Shown piece after piece: positions 25,200 through 33,417 of a stretch of DNA of 64,000 nucleotides; positions within the stretch are counted from its first letter, which is position 1, and every line of letters begins with the position of its first letter. Both the position numbers and the translations under genes were made by a program. The stretch comes from Ancylothrix sp. D3o. GTDB lineage: Bacteria; Cyanobacteriota; Cyanobacteriia; Cyanobacteriales; Oscillatoriaceae. The notes under the pieces are model-generated. The model had not been told where the DNA came from. It ran no database searches and saw nothing but the letters and a program-made list of their open reading frames with translations. Location of the stretch: contig NZ_JAMXEX010000012.1 in assembly GCF_025370775.1 (NCBI RefSeq), positions 63,991 to 127,990 on the forward strand. Reading direction: 5' to 3'.

Positions 25200-25374
25200 G
25201 ACCAAATCCACTTGCCAAAAGCCCAAAAAAAAGCAGACGACACAGATGTAAAGCAAGCATCGCCGCTGCTATATATCTGCGGTAGAAAACCCCTGATGCT
25301 TAAAGCCATAAAATCCAAAAAAAACACCCTGTATAAATCCGACCTATCCTGAAAACTTACTAAATTACTTTTCC

Positions 25375-26535
25375 CTAAAAACGAAGCCAAGCACGAAAGC
25401 GACTTAAAACCGCATAAAAGCGAGGAAAAACTCTTTGAAAAGAAAACCCAGGCAAATTTCTATTCTTAGCAGAAAACATAGGAACTTCCGATGCTGGCCT
25501 GCCATACGGCCCCTCCCGTAAAGCCTTTGCCAAAGCCCCATCATTCTCTCTTAACCCTTCATAAAAAAACAAAACTTCCCCTTGAATTCCCACCGAACGA
25601 TTATACTCAATTTTCCTAACTAAATCTTCCGCACTGATACGATATGGCCCCAATTTAATCAAAATTCCAGGGAAAAGTTTTGGTAATTGTTCCGGCGTAA
25701 ATTGCTCGGTAACAAGTTTATCTATGAGGCTTTTATAACTTCCAAAATCGCGGCGGTAAAGTTGGGGGTGAATCAAATCAACTAACTGACGGTTAACCCA
25801 GGTTTTTGAATCTTGCAAATACTCATCCAAGCCCCATTTATAAATATTGGGTGACATCGAAACTGCTATCTCTGGTTTCAGCGCTTTTACTTCAGTGTAA
25901 ATACGTTCTAAAAAGCCGGTGAGAATATCAGCACGCCACTGTACCCATTGGGGATCTTTTGGATTTTGCGGGGGGTCTTTTTCAAACATTTGCCGGTAAC
26001 GTTCAATTGTTGCCACATCATACCCTCCCTCCGAAGGAAAAGCCGGCATTCGATCATCGCCTTGAACGCCATCAATATCATAATTTTTGACAACTTCCAA
26101 AACCATATTTAACATAAATTCTTGCACTTGCGGATCAAGAGCATTCATCCACTCAAAGCCGTTTTTATTCAGTAAATTACCGGCCTGGTCTTTGGCCCCC
26201 CATTCAGGTTTTTTAGCCAGAAGATGACCACCATTAAGGTTATACGAAGTCGCAAACCCATATTCAAACCAAGGAATAACTTTTAAATTAACTTTTTTAG
26301 CTTCTTCTATTAATTCTGCCAGCGGATCTCGACCTTTATAAAGCGGATCAATTTCTACGCCAAAATTTTCCAGCATGACTTGGCTGGGATACATTGTTAG
26401 GGCTTTATTCCAAACCACCGGAAACACAAAATTAAAGCCGGTTTCCGCCAGAAACTCCATTGCTTCTTTAATATTGTCCCGCGAATGTAATACCTTACTG
26501 GCGGTATTTGTTAGCCATACTCCACGCAATTCCAT
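25375..26535 (-). CDS. GH10-like glycosyl hydrolase (GHL10 / DUF187 type)
   Basis: With the start at ATG 26535 (MELRGVWLTNTASKVLHSR) the protein has 386 residues, and the family's conserved ELRGVWLTN lies at the very N-terminus; a longer frame to 26625 would overlap the next gene and adds 30 atypical residues. Barrel-type landmarks are FVFPVVWNKA (about 34-43), IPWFEYGFA, DGVQGDDRMPAFP and VDLIHPQLYRRDFG. Members of this family are predicted glycosidases, some acting on peptidoglycan-like or exopolysaccharide substrates (YngK). No signal peptide is visible. It follows the GH25 gene by 55 bp in the same direction, suggesting an envelope-related pair. Confidence 0.88.
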   Translation of the reverse strand: MELRGVWLTNTASKVLHSRDNIKEAMEFLAETGFNFVFPVVWNKALTMYPSQVMLENFGVEIDPLYKGRDPLAELIEEAKKVNLKVIPWFEYGFATSYNLNGGHLLAKKPEWGAKDQAGNLLNKNGFEWMNALDPQVQEFMLNMVLEVVKNYDIDGVQGDDRMPAFPSEGGYDVATIERYRQMFEKDPPQNPKDPQWVQWRADILTGFLERIYTEVKALKPEIAVSMSPNIYKWGLDEYLQDSKTWVNRQLVDLIHPQLYRRDFGSYKSLIDKLVTEQFTPEQLPKLFPGILIKLGPYRISAEDLVRKIEYNRSVGIQGEVLFFYEGLRENDGALAKALREGPYGRPASEVPMFSAKNRNLPGFSFQRVFPRFYAVLSRFRAWLRF

Positions 26536-26590
26536 AATCTTTTTCCGTAGGTTTTTGAGGTTGGCAGGGTGGGTTTTCCCACCCAGAGGT

Positions 26591-28015
26591 TTAACCGGCA
26601 GAATTACTTCGCCAACGACGAGCAAATTCTTCTAAAATTTGCGCGGAAACTTGCGATTGTAACCATTGTAAGGCTGCATCTTGATGCGGTTGTGCCTGAT
26701 AAAACTTACACACATCCAACAACTGAATCGGCAAAATTAAATTTGAATTTCGCCACTTTTTAGCAAACTCTTGTAACGTCGCTGACGGAATTTGTCCTTG
26801 CAGCCAAACAAGCGCTAAATTTTGATTTGATTTGCTCTGATAAAACCGGCACACATCTAACAAGCGAATTCCCGTTGATTGCGAAATAGACTGCGCTCTC
26901 CACTCGCGGGCAAACTGTTGCATCACACCTGGAGAAATTTGCCCTTGTAACCACTGTAGTGCCTGTTGCTGAGTCGAGTTTCCTTGATAAAACTTACAGA
27001 CATCAATTAAACGAATAGGCGACACCGTTTTAGAATTTCTCCACAGTTGAGAAAACCGCTCCATGATGTTCAGCGGAATTTGTTCTTGCAGAGCATCTAA
27101 TGCCTCATTTTGAAAAGAATATGCCTGATAATACCGGCAGGCATCAAGTAACGTCATGTTATCTAATTTTGGGGCCGGTGTTGGGGTTGGTTTGGGTGCC
27201 GGAGAAGGTGTCGGAGAAGGTGCGGGAGCAATGTTAGCTGATGACGAACCATCAAGCAATGCTGTCCAGGTTTCTACCCCCACCAAACCATCCGCTTCTA
27301 AACCTCTTCTCCGTTGAAAATCAACGATAGCTTTTTTGGTTGTGTTGCCAAAATATCCATCAATTGTTCCACCATAAAACCCTTTGTCTTTTAGGCATTT
27401 TTGCACCGTTTTTACTTTGGAATTTCGCTTGCCTTCCCGCGAAGTTTGGAAGCGGTTTATATCCACCGGCCCTGAGACTCCTTTAACCCTCCCAGAATCG
27501 GTAAATTGCCACATTGTCCACACATCCCAACCTCCTGTTACCCAAGGCTCAGGATCGTTGGTATAATGCGCGATCCACAGCGGATAATCGGTAAATTTTT
27601 GGATATTTCCAATGCGTTCCCAAAACCCCGGATAAGTGTAAATAATTGGTTTGCGTTTTGTGGCTTTTTCAACAATGTTTAACCAAACGGTCATACGTTC
27701 AGCTATAGCGCTGCCACTGACTCCACCGCTAGATTCAATGTCTAAAACTGCCGGCAAGTCTCCTGGTTCAAATTTAACGATTTTTAGGAAATGTTTGGCT
27801 TGGGCTTCCGGGTCACTTTGGGGTCGAAAAAAATGATAGGCTCCTCGCAAAATTTTAACCGATTTCATGCCTGACCAATTTCTTGCAAAAGAATCGGCTA
27901 CAAAGGTTGTTCCTTCGGTTGCTTTGGCAAAAGCAAAGGAAATGCCATCATCGGCAACGGCTCGCCAGTTGACATTTTCTTGAAAGTCTGAAACATCAAT
28001 TCCGTAAGCGCCCAT
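26591..28015 (-). CDS. GH25 lysozyme with peptidoglycan-binding domain and four-copy C-terminal repeat
   Basis: A 474-residue modular protein. Residues 1-190 form a GH25 muramidase: YGIDVSDFQENVNW at the start with D6 and D8, FAKATEG, LPAVLDIES with the catalytic D/E pair, and WDVWTMWQFTDSG near the end. Residues 203-255 are a PG_binding_1 domain (VQKCLKDKGFYGGTIDGYFG, TKKAIVDFQRRRGL). A Pro/Ala/Thr linker (260-284) follows. The last 190 residues are four repeats of about 47 residues with the core LLDVCKFYQ...ALQWLQ.QI....L.EFA..WR. There is no signal peptide. It probably cuts the glycan backbone of peptidoglycan; how it leaves the cytoplasm is unclear. A promoterless spacer of 176 bp separates it from hisA (divergent). 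Confidence 0.93.
   Translation of the reverse strand: MGAYGIDVSDFQENVNWRAVADDGISFAFAKATEGTTFVADSFARNWSGMKSVKILRGAYHFFRPQSDPEAQAKHFLKIVKFEPGDLPAVLDIESSGGVSGSAIAERMTVWLNIVEKATKRKPIIYTYPGFWERIGNIQKFTDYPLWIAHYTNDPEPWVTGGWDVWTMWQFTDSGRVKGVSGPVDINRFQTSREGKRNSKVKTVQKCLKDKGFYGGTIDGYFGNTTKKAIVDFQRRRGLEADGLVGVETWTALLDGSSSANIAPAPSPTPSPAPKPTPTPAPKLDNMTLLDACRYYQAYSFQNEALDALQEQIPLNIMERFSQLWRNSKTVSPIRLIDVCKFYQGNSTQQQALQWLQGQISPGVMQQFAREWRAQSISQSTGIRLLDVCRFYQSKSNQNLALVWLQGQIPSATLQEFAKKWRNSNLILPIQLLDVCKFYQAQPHQDAALQWLQSQVSAQILEEFARRWRSNSAG
26594..27157 (-). repeat. Four-copy repeat region in the GH25 protein
   Basis: The C-terminal four units begin at about residues 287, 334, 383 and 430, each 45-49 residues. 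Conserved positions are L-L-D-x-C-[KR]-[FY]-Y-Q near the start, A-L-x-x-L-Q-x-Q-[IV] in the middle and F-[SA]-x-x-W-R at the end, so each unit is likely two or three helices. The DNA copies differ, so this is an old duplication. Confidence 0.9.
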
Positions 28016-28191
28016 AATTAATTATTGATTGTCTCTTGTCAGGTGATTGCTGAAAATGCGAAAGATGAAAAGGCAAAAACAGTGTATGAGGAATAGGTAA
28101 ATTGTAAGATAAAGTTAAAAGAGTTGCACCGGTTTGTTTTAAAGACCGGCTGATAACTATCTTTTCGATTACAGGAATGGGGAAATAAAAA

Positions 28192-28965
28192 ATGGAAGTG
28201 ATTCCAGCTATTGATTTATTAGAAGGCCGGTGTGTTCGCTTATATCAAGGAGATTACGATAAGGCGGAAACATTTAATGAAAACCCGGCGGCGGTGGCGC
28301 AGCAATGGGTCGCGCAAGGTGCAACGCGCTTGCATTTGGTGGATCTTGATGGCGCAAAAAAAGGTGAGCCTGTGAACCGGCCCGCTATTGCAGAAATTGT
28401 CCGCTCAACAAATGTGCCGGTGCAAGTGGGTGGCGGTTTACGCGACCGGCAGACGGTGGCTGATATATTGGCCCTTGGCGTTGACCGCGTGATTTTGGGT
28501 ACAGTTGCGGTAGAAAAGCCCGATTTGGTAAAGGAGTTGTGTCAAGAATTCCCTGGTCAAATTGTGGTGGGAATTGATGCGCGTAATGGCAAAGTTGCCA
28601 CGCGAGGCTGGTTGGAAACTTCCGAGGTTTTAGCAACCGATTTAGCTCAGCAAATGGCGAAATTAGGCGCTGCGGCGATTATTTATACGGATATTCACCG
28701 GGATGGGACGCTTTCTGGCCCGAATATGGCGGCGTTGCGGGAAATGGCGGCGGCGGTGGATGTGCCGGTGATTGCTTCTGGGGGGGTAAGTTCGGTGACA
28801 GATTTGCTGAGTTTGCTTGCTTTGGAACCGCAAGGCGTGACTGGTGTGATTGTGGGAAGAGCGTTATATACGGGCGATATTTCGCTGAAAGAGGCCATTC
28901 AAGCGGTGGGAGAGGGCCGGTGGCAAGATGTGCCTCCTGATTTAGGTTCTTCTGGTTTTGCTTAA
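28192..28965 (+). CDS. hisA: ProFAR isomerase of histidine biosynthesis
   Basis: HisA catalyses the Amadori isomerisation of ProFAR to PRFAR, the fourth step of histidine synthesis. The 257-residue (beta/alpha)8 protein carries the base D8 in [10 protein letters not shown], the phosphate-binding GGGLRDRQT and VIVGRALY segments and the second acid in [14 protein letters not shown]. Monocistronic: no other his gene is adjacent, which is normal in cyanobacteria. A purine-rich GGAATGGGGA stretch lies before the ATG. A terminator-like hairpin follows at 29002. Confidence 0.97.
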   Translation: MEVIPAIDLLEGRCVRLYQGDYDKAETFNENPAAVAQQWVAQGATRLHLVDLDGAKKGEPVNRPAIAEIVRSTNVPVQVGGGLRDRQTVADILALGVDRVILGTVAVEKPDLVKELCQEFPGQIVVGIDARNGKVATRGWLETSEVLATDLAQQMAKLGAAAIIYTDIHRDGTLSGPNMAALREMAAAVDVPVIASGGVSSVTDLLSLLALEPQGVTGVIVGRALYTGDISLKEAIQAVGEGRWQDVPPDLGSSGFA

Positions 28966-29001
28966 TTTTGCTTTATAGAGTTTTAGATACGGCGCTATGG
29001 C

Positions 29002-29036
29002 AAAAACCCGGTTTTTTTTCAAGAAACTGGGTTTTT
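29002..29036 (+). terminator. Terminator-like hairpin after hisA
   Basis: AAAAACCCGGTTT / AAACTGGGTTTTT arms (one mismatch) around a short T-rich loop, 37 bases after the hisA stop. Same family as the hairpins at 1512-1545 and 42413-42446. Confidence 0.85.
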
Positions 29037-29095
29037 AGAACGCCAGATTCATTGTGTGGTTAAATTAAAAAAGTTTTTAGCTTTTGGTTAGTATA

Positions 29096-29785
29096 ATGAA
29101 ACCTTTTTATTCAGTTGCGATTAAGGAATGTGGGGAAAGTTTGGTGGCAATTCCGCCAGAAAAGTTTGCTTTGGTTTCGCCGCATCCTTATCAAAAACTC
29201 GGTGCGCCGTATGGGGGAAAATCGCCTTTTTTTGTGCGCGAAAGTGTGCTGGCGGCTTTGTTGAAGGCCCAAGAATTTTTACAAGAAAGTTATCCTCTTT
29301 GGAGTTTGCAAATTTTTGATGCTTACCGGCCGGTTTCTGTTCAGAAATTTATGGTGGATTATAGTTTTCACCAATTGTTAGAAATTGAAAATTTAAAAGC
29401 GGAAAATTTAACTCAAATTCAGCAGCAAGAAATGATGGAGCGGGTTTATCAGTTTTGGGCTCGTCCGAGTTTGGATCTGGCGACTCCACCACCGCACAGC
29501 ACCGGCGCGGCGGTGGATGTGACTTTAGTTGATGAAAAAAAAGAGCCGGTGAATATGGGTTCGCCTATTGATGAAATTTCCCCGCGTTCTTTTCCCGATC
29601 ATTTTGGGGAAAGTTGCCAAGCCCAAGAAATGCAATATCACACCCACCGCTGCATTTTAAAAGACGCTATGTTAAGGGCCGGTTTTCTTCAACATCCCTC
29701 GGAATGGTGGCATTTTTGTTTGGGTGATCAAATGTGGGCTTGGTTAAGCGGTGAAAGTTGCGCTCGTTATGGTCGTTTGGAATGA
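29096..29785 (+). CDS. D-alanyl-D-alanine dipeptidase (VanX/DdpX, peptidase M15D)
   Basis: With the ATG at 29096 (MKPFYSVAIK) the protein has 229 residues; a TTG at 29084 would add four. The M15D zinc site is visible: FDAYRPVSVQ (catalytic Arg), HSTGAAVDVTLVD (zinc His and Asp) and EWWHFC (catalytic Glu and zinc His). Such enzymes hydrolyse D-Ala-D-Ala and recycle peptidoglycan peptides; the vancomycin-resistance role of VanX does not follow, since there is no vanH/vanA here. No signal peptide, so probably cytosolic. Downstream lies a convergent M48 protease gene. Family assignment is strong; substrate inferred. Confidence 0.9.
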   Translation: MKPFYSVAIKECGESLVAIPPEKFALVSPHPYQKLGAPYGGKSPFFVRESVLAALLKAQEFLQESYPLWSLQIFDAYRPVSVQKFMVDYSFHQLLEIENLKAENLTQIQQQEMMERVYQFWARPSLDLATPPPHSTGAAVDVTLVDEKKEPVNMGSPIDEISPRSFPDHFGESCQAQEMQYHTHRCILKDAMLRAGFLQHPSEWWHFCLGDQMWAWLSGESCARYGRLE

Positions 29786-29819
29786 ATAATTGCTGGCAAA
29801 ATTTACTTTTATTACTGTT

Positions 29820-30683
29820 TTATTGGCCTGCCATTCCTACACGAGATAATACAATGCGGTTAAATTCTTCGCGTCCGGTTTGCAGGTTTGCCGGCACTCC
29901 ATTGGGGTATTGTTCGGCGATCAGAGTGTTTAATTGTTGCGCTCGGTTCCCCGGATTCGGGTGACTGCTGAGAAATTCTGGCTGTTTGCCTCCTTTGCTC
30001 GCTGCGTCAAGGATCTGCATGACTTCGATCATGGCTTTTGGGTTATAACCGGCTTCACTCATAAACCGCACTCCCAGCCGGTCGGATTCGAGTTCATCCT
30101 GGCGACCATAACGCAAACCCACCATTTGATTGACGGCTTGGGCGATGACGGCGCTTTCTCGGCCTCTTCCGTATTCATCAGTGGTGGCAACGCCAACAGC
30201 GGTTACAAGGGCTGCACCGAGTTGTTGTTTGGCTAAGTGTTCGGCACCGTGTCTTGCGATGACATGACTGATTTCGTGGGCAAGGACACCGGCCAGTTGT
30301 GCTTCACTTTGCAAACGCCGCATTAAACCCATCGTAACGAAAATTTGTCCGCCTGGTAGGGCAAAAGCGTTGACGGTTTGAGGATCTCGTAATAAGTGAA
30401 AATCAAAGGGATAGCCGGCTTGGGCGGCGCCTGACTGCTGGACAATTTTTAAGCCAACGCTATCTATATAATCTTGTAAAACTTTATCTTGATAAAGTCC
30501 GCCAAATTCTTGTGCCATTTCTCCCCGCGCTTGTAACCCCAGGGCGACTTCTTCTTGAGGGGTCATTTTTACGCGCTGTGTTTCTCCTGTGATAGGATTT
30601 TTTACGCCGCTTGCCAAATAGCTAATTAGTCCGAAAAAGGCAACTAATAGCCCCATTCCTAAACGAAACAGCCCACGATTCAC
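29820..30683 (-). CDS. M48 family zinc metalloprotease
   Basis: A 287-residue protein with an N-terminal membrane anchor (residues 6-24, LFRLGMGLLVAFFGLISYL) and an M48 catalytic domain. The zinc motif HEISH is at 136-140 with the third ligand in ELESD (197-201). The body resembles the LoiP/BepA-type periplasmic proteases that take part in outer-membrane quality control and stress. FDFHLLRDPQTVNAFALPGG is the classical sequence before the active site. It should face the periplasm. It is convergent with the VanX-type gene and read in the same direction as the gene at 30864, whose likely terminator lies between. Confidence 0.95.
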   Translation of the reverse strand: MNRGLFRLGMGLLVAFFGLISYLASGVKNPITGETQRVKMTPQEEVALGLQARGEMAQEFGGLYQDKVLQDYIDSVGLKIVQQSGAAQAGYPFDFHLLRDPQTVNAFALPGGQIFVTMGLMRRLQSEAQLAGVLAHEISHVIARHGAEHLAKQQLGAALVTAVGVATTDEYGRGRESAVIAQAVNQMVGLRYGRQDELESDRLGVRFMSEAGYNPKAMIEVMQILDAASKGGKQPEFLSSHPNPGNRAQQLNTLIAEQYPNGVPANLQTGREEFNRIVLSRVGMAGQ

Positions 30684-30810
30684 TGCTTTTTTCTCCCTAC
30701 TCTTTTAACAGGAAACTAGCATCCGGGGCTGTTGAAAATCATCTACCTAGAGGTGTCTTTCAAAGGGGTGTTTTTCGGAGTTATCTTTCTTTAAGAATAT
30801 ACCTTTAGTA

Positions 30811-30843
30811 GTAGGTTGGGTTGAGAAACGAAACCCAACCTAC
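30811..30843 (-). terminator. GTAGGTTGGGTT inverted repeat, terminator-like
   Basis: Perfect 12-bp arms GTAGGTTGGGTT / AACCCAACCTAC with a 9-base loop, 20 bases past the stop of the gene at 30864 read leftward. This is a repeat type familiar from cyanobacterial intergenic DNA. Confidence 0.75.
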
Positions 30844-30863
30844 AAAGGCACTAGACAATAATT

Positions 30864-32492
30864 TTACAACCGGCGCTCTAATTTTAAAACATCGCCGCTA
30901 GAGAGTTTTTGGGCGGTGGCTGTCAAATCTATCCAAGCTGGTAGCTTAGAGTTTTGAATGCGTTTTATTTGGGTATTTGCACTTGTTAAACTGCTGCCAA
31001 TTCCTACTGCTATGACGTTTTCCCAATTATCACATTCTAATTCATCAATTACTAGCAACTGGCCGGTTTGCCAACGCAGCCGGCGAGTAAAATGCAAGGG
31101 TGGATTTTGTTGCCGATTTTTTGGATGGTGTAGGCTGATAAGTTGGGGAAAAAAGCGGCCTAGACTGAGGGCAATTAGTCTCTGCAAAATTAATTTTTTT
31201 GGGGTGAGGTTTTGCTGTTTTACCCATTGCAATTGACCTTGAATGATTATTTGCTCTTTTTCGAGTTCTATGGTGTTTTGGGATGTTAAGTTTGCGGTGT
31301 AGTTTTTGATTTGATTGTTTTGGTTAATTACAACAGAAAAGTGTGTATCAGAGGCAACTAATTTGCCGTCTCGAAACAGTTTAAAAGCTCCTCCTTGACT
31401 GAGGACAACATATAGTTCTGTGTTGGCTGAGGGACGTTGGGTGGGTGGCGCGCTGGGGAGAGTTGGACTGTTGGTAAAGTTGCGCCGGTCAATAAAAATT
31501 TGGGCTTGCTGAAACCAAAAACGACTGATGGGACGGGGTGCAGCAAGGGGCCGGTCGGAAACAAAATCTCGCCCTGCAAGTAAATAATTACTGACATAAA
31601 GAGGGGTGTTTCGTTCATCGCAAAAAGGGGGAAATATGCCGGTGGCGATTGCTTGCAAAAAAGTATCATTGATGCGTAAAGCTTCGGGCAACCAGCGACC
31701 AATTAATTCAAAGCCGTGCGGGAAAAAATAATCTCCGCCGTTTCTATTGTCTCCGCCATAGGAGCCATCGGGATGAATTAATTGGCCGGCAAATTCTATG
31801 GCTTTGATGAGGCTTTCTCGGAGTTTTGGATCGGGTTTGAGTTGATAGAGTCTGGCTAAATGAGAAAGGGTTAGGGTATGATACCCAGGGTCACATCCGT
31901 TATTTTCTGGAAACCAACCTTCTTGGGTTTGAGATTGTAAAAGTTTTTCTAAAAATGCTGCTTTGGCGCGTTTCCATTTGGAGGTTTTATAAAGTTGAGA
32001 AAGCAGTTCTAAGCAAAGGATAATTGCGGCTAATATATGCGTGGGATGGGTTATTTGATGGTGGTTTGCTAACCAGTCGGCTCGCTTTTCAAAAAAATTG
32101 AGAACTTCGGGGTTATCTAGTTCAAGTAAGACGCAAGTTTCTATGCAGGCTAAAAGGGAAAAGGCGGTGGCTTTGCTATCTCTGTCATAGGGAAAATAGT
32201 TGTCGCAGGAAAAGTCTGGGTGGGCGCTTTTGGCTGCATAAAAGATGCCGGCTTCTATCCATTGACGCAAGGCCGGTTGTTGGTAATAGGGATTTTCTGG
32301 AATGTTTAAGTCATAAACTAAGGCGAGGGGCCATACGCATTCAATGGCGGTGCCGGTGGGAAAATCGGTGATTTTGTGGTGCCAGAAGTTGCGGTCAAAA
32401 CTGCCGTAGGTGGGGCTGTGGGGGTTGCTATCGAGGCGACTCAAGATGTTTGGAATTTGGGCGAGGGCTTGCTGAATAAATAAATTTCTCAT
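30864..32492 (-). CDS. Large protein with alpha/alpha-toroid and beta-sandwich layout (heparinase II/III-like?)
   Basis: A 542-residue protein that I do not recognise with certainty. Residues 1-330 are helical with repeats of Trp/Tyr-rich segments (FDRNFWHHKITDFPTG, GGDNRNGGDYFFPHGFELIGRW, WFPENNGCDPGYHTLTL), as in (alpha/alpha)6 barrels of polysaccharide lyases and GH88/105-type enzymes. Residues 345-540 are beta-rich (ELYVVLSQGGAFKLFRDGKL, FTRRLRWQTGQLLVIDELECDNW), matching the sandwich that follows the toroid in heparinase II/III-like lyases. No signal peptide is seen. Likely a polysaccharide-processing enzyme; substrate and mechanism are open. The gene is flanked by a terminator and a 400-bp AT-rich gap. 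Confidence 0.6.
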   Translation of the reverse strand: MRNLFIQQALAQIPNILSRLDSNPHSPTYGSFDRNFWHHKITDFPTGTAIECVWPLALVYDLNIPENPYYQQPALRQWIEAGIFYAAKSAHPDFSCDNYFPYDRDSKATAFSLLACIETCVLLELDNPEVLNFFEKRADWLANHHQITHPTHILAAIILCLELLSQLYKTSKWKRAKAAFLEKLLQSQTQEGWFPENNGCDPGYHTLTLSHLARLYQLKPDPKLRESLIKAIEFAGQLIHPDGSYGGDNRNGGDYFFPHGFELIGRWLPEALRINDTFLQAIATGIFPPFCDERNTPLYVSNYLLAGRDFVSDRPLAAPRPISRFWFQQAQIFIDRRNFTNSPTLPSAPPTQRPSANTELYVVLSQGGAFKLFRDGKLVASDTHFSVVINQNNQIKNYTANLTSQNTIELEKEQIIIQGQLQWVKQQNLTPKKLILQRLIALSLGRFFPQLISLHHPKNRQQNPPLHFTRRLRWQTGQLLVIDELECDNWENVIAVGIGSSLTSANTQIKRIQNSKLPAWIDLTATAQKLSSGDVLKLERRL

Positions 32493-32899
32493 AAAGATTT
32501 TTATGTTGTTTTGTTGGCTGAGTGGTTGGAGAAATTGGTTAATTGTGGGATTTTTTTAAGTGCCAATAAATTCTATTTAAACAGAATGTCGTGTTTGACG
32601 GCTAAATTTGTTTAATTTTGTCATAAAAGCTACATTATTATGGGAAAATCGGCGAAATTTTGCCACATTTATTACAAGTTAGGGGCTAGGGGTAATCAGT
32701 TTGTTTAGTTATTTAAATTTTAGTCTATTTTGGTTTAAATTAATAGCGCTAATAATGAGTTTTGATTGGTTGTGTATTTTACGGTTCAGCTAAATTAATG
32801 CTAATATTATTAAGTCGGATGAGGGTTTTTTTTGATGGCTGATGGTTTCATTCTGTCAGACCCGCATTCAACAAATGACCTCACACACCTTTTAAATTT
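32493..32899. other. AT-rich divergent intergenic region
   Basis: This 407-bp gap separates the divergently read toroid-like gene and the retropepsin-like gene. No gene, hairpin or repeat of the window's families is evident; it presumably holds both promoters. Confidence 0.5.
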
Positions 32900-33343
32900 A
32901 TGCCCCAAATTCAAGACGAAACAATGGGAAAAGTAACAACCACTCTAACGATTATCAACCGGCTCGATCAAGGCAAAGCCGAAGATGGGCTTATTAGCGC
33001 GGATCAAGTAAGGTCTGTTGTCCTCAATGATGTGCTGGTAGACACCGGCGCCACCACATTATGTTTACCGGCAGATATCATCGCCCAACTTGGTTTAAAA
33101 ATCCTTAAACAAGTTGTGATTGAAACGGCAACGGGTATCAGCGAAGCCCGTATTTTTCGAGATGCTACTATTATCTTGCAAGGACGAGAAGGAACGTTTG
33201 AATGTTTAGAATTACCAGGAGGAAGCCGGGCACTTTTAGGTGTAATTCCGATGGAAGCATTAGGCATTGAAATAGATTTAAAAAATCAAGCCTTAAAACT
33301 GCTGCCAGACGGGCCAACAGAAACTTATTTAACGATACTTTAA
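32900..33343 (+). CDS. Single-domain retropepsin-like aspartic protease
   Basis: A 147-residue protein (139 if the second ATG at 32924, MGKVTTTLTI, is used). It has the aspartyl-protease signature LVDTGATTLCLP near residue 49-60 and the second half hydrophobic-hydrophobic-Gly motif ALLGVIPMEALGIEID followed by NQALKLLP. A single catalytic Asp means it must act as a dimer, as retropepsins do. Bacterial members (Pfam gag-asp_proteas / Asp_protease_2) are widespread but rarely characterised. No signal peptide. It is read 74 bp before uvrA in the same direction; there is a TATAAT just before uvrA, so they are probably separately transcribed. Confidence 0.85.
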   Translation: MPQIQDETMGKVTTTLTIINRLDQGKAEDGLISADQVRSVVLNDVLVDTGATTLCLPADIIAQLGLKILKQVVIETATGISEARIFRDATIILQGREGTFECLELPGGSRALLGVIPMEALGIEIDLKNQALKLLPDGPTETYLTIL

Positions 33344-33400
33344 AACGTCAGGGCGGTTGAGTGTTAAGAATTATGGCAGAGCGCTAAAATTATTAAGCAG

Positions 33401-33406
33401 TATAAT
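33401..33406 (+). promoter_or_regulatory. Possible -10 element directly before uvrA
   Basis: A consensus TATAAT ends 11 bases before the uvrA ATG. If used, the transcript would start within about five bases of the ATG, giving an almost leaderless mRNA. No clear -35 is seen. Confidence 0.35.
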
Positions 33407-33417
33407 GTTTTGTCTTC

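Noticed and set aside
25169-25390. 73-codon minus-strand frame downstream of the acyltransferase fragment
   Set aside because: It overlaps the ends of two supported genes and shows no domain pattern.
26536-26625. 30-residue N-terminal extension of the GH10-like protein
   Set aside because: It would overlap the end of the GH25 gene; the conserved ELRGVWLTN start fits the ATG at 26535.
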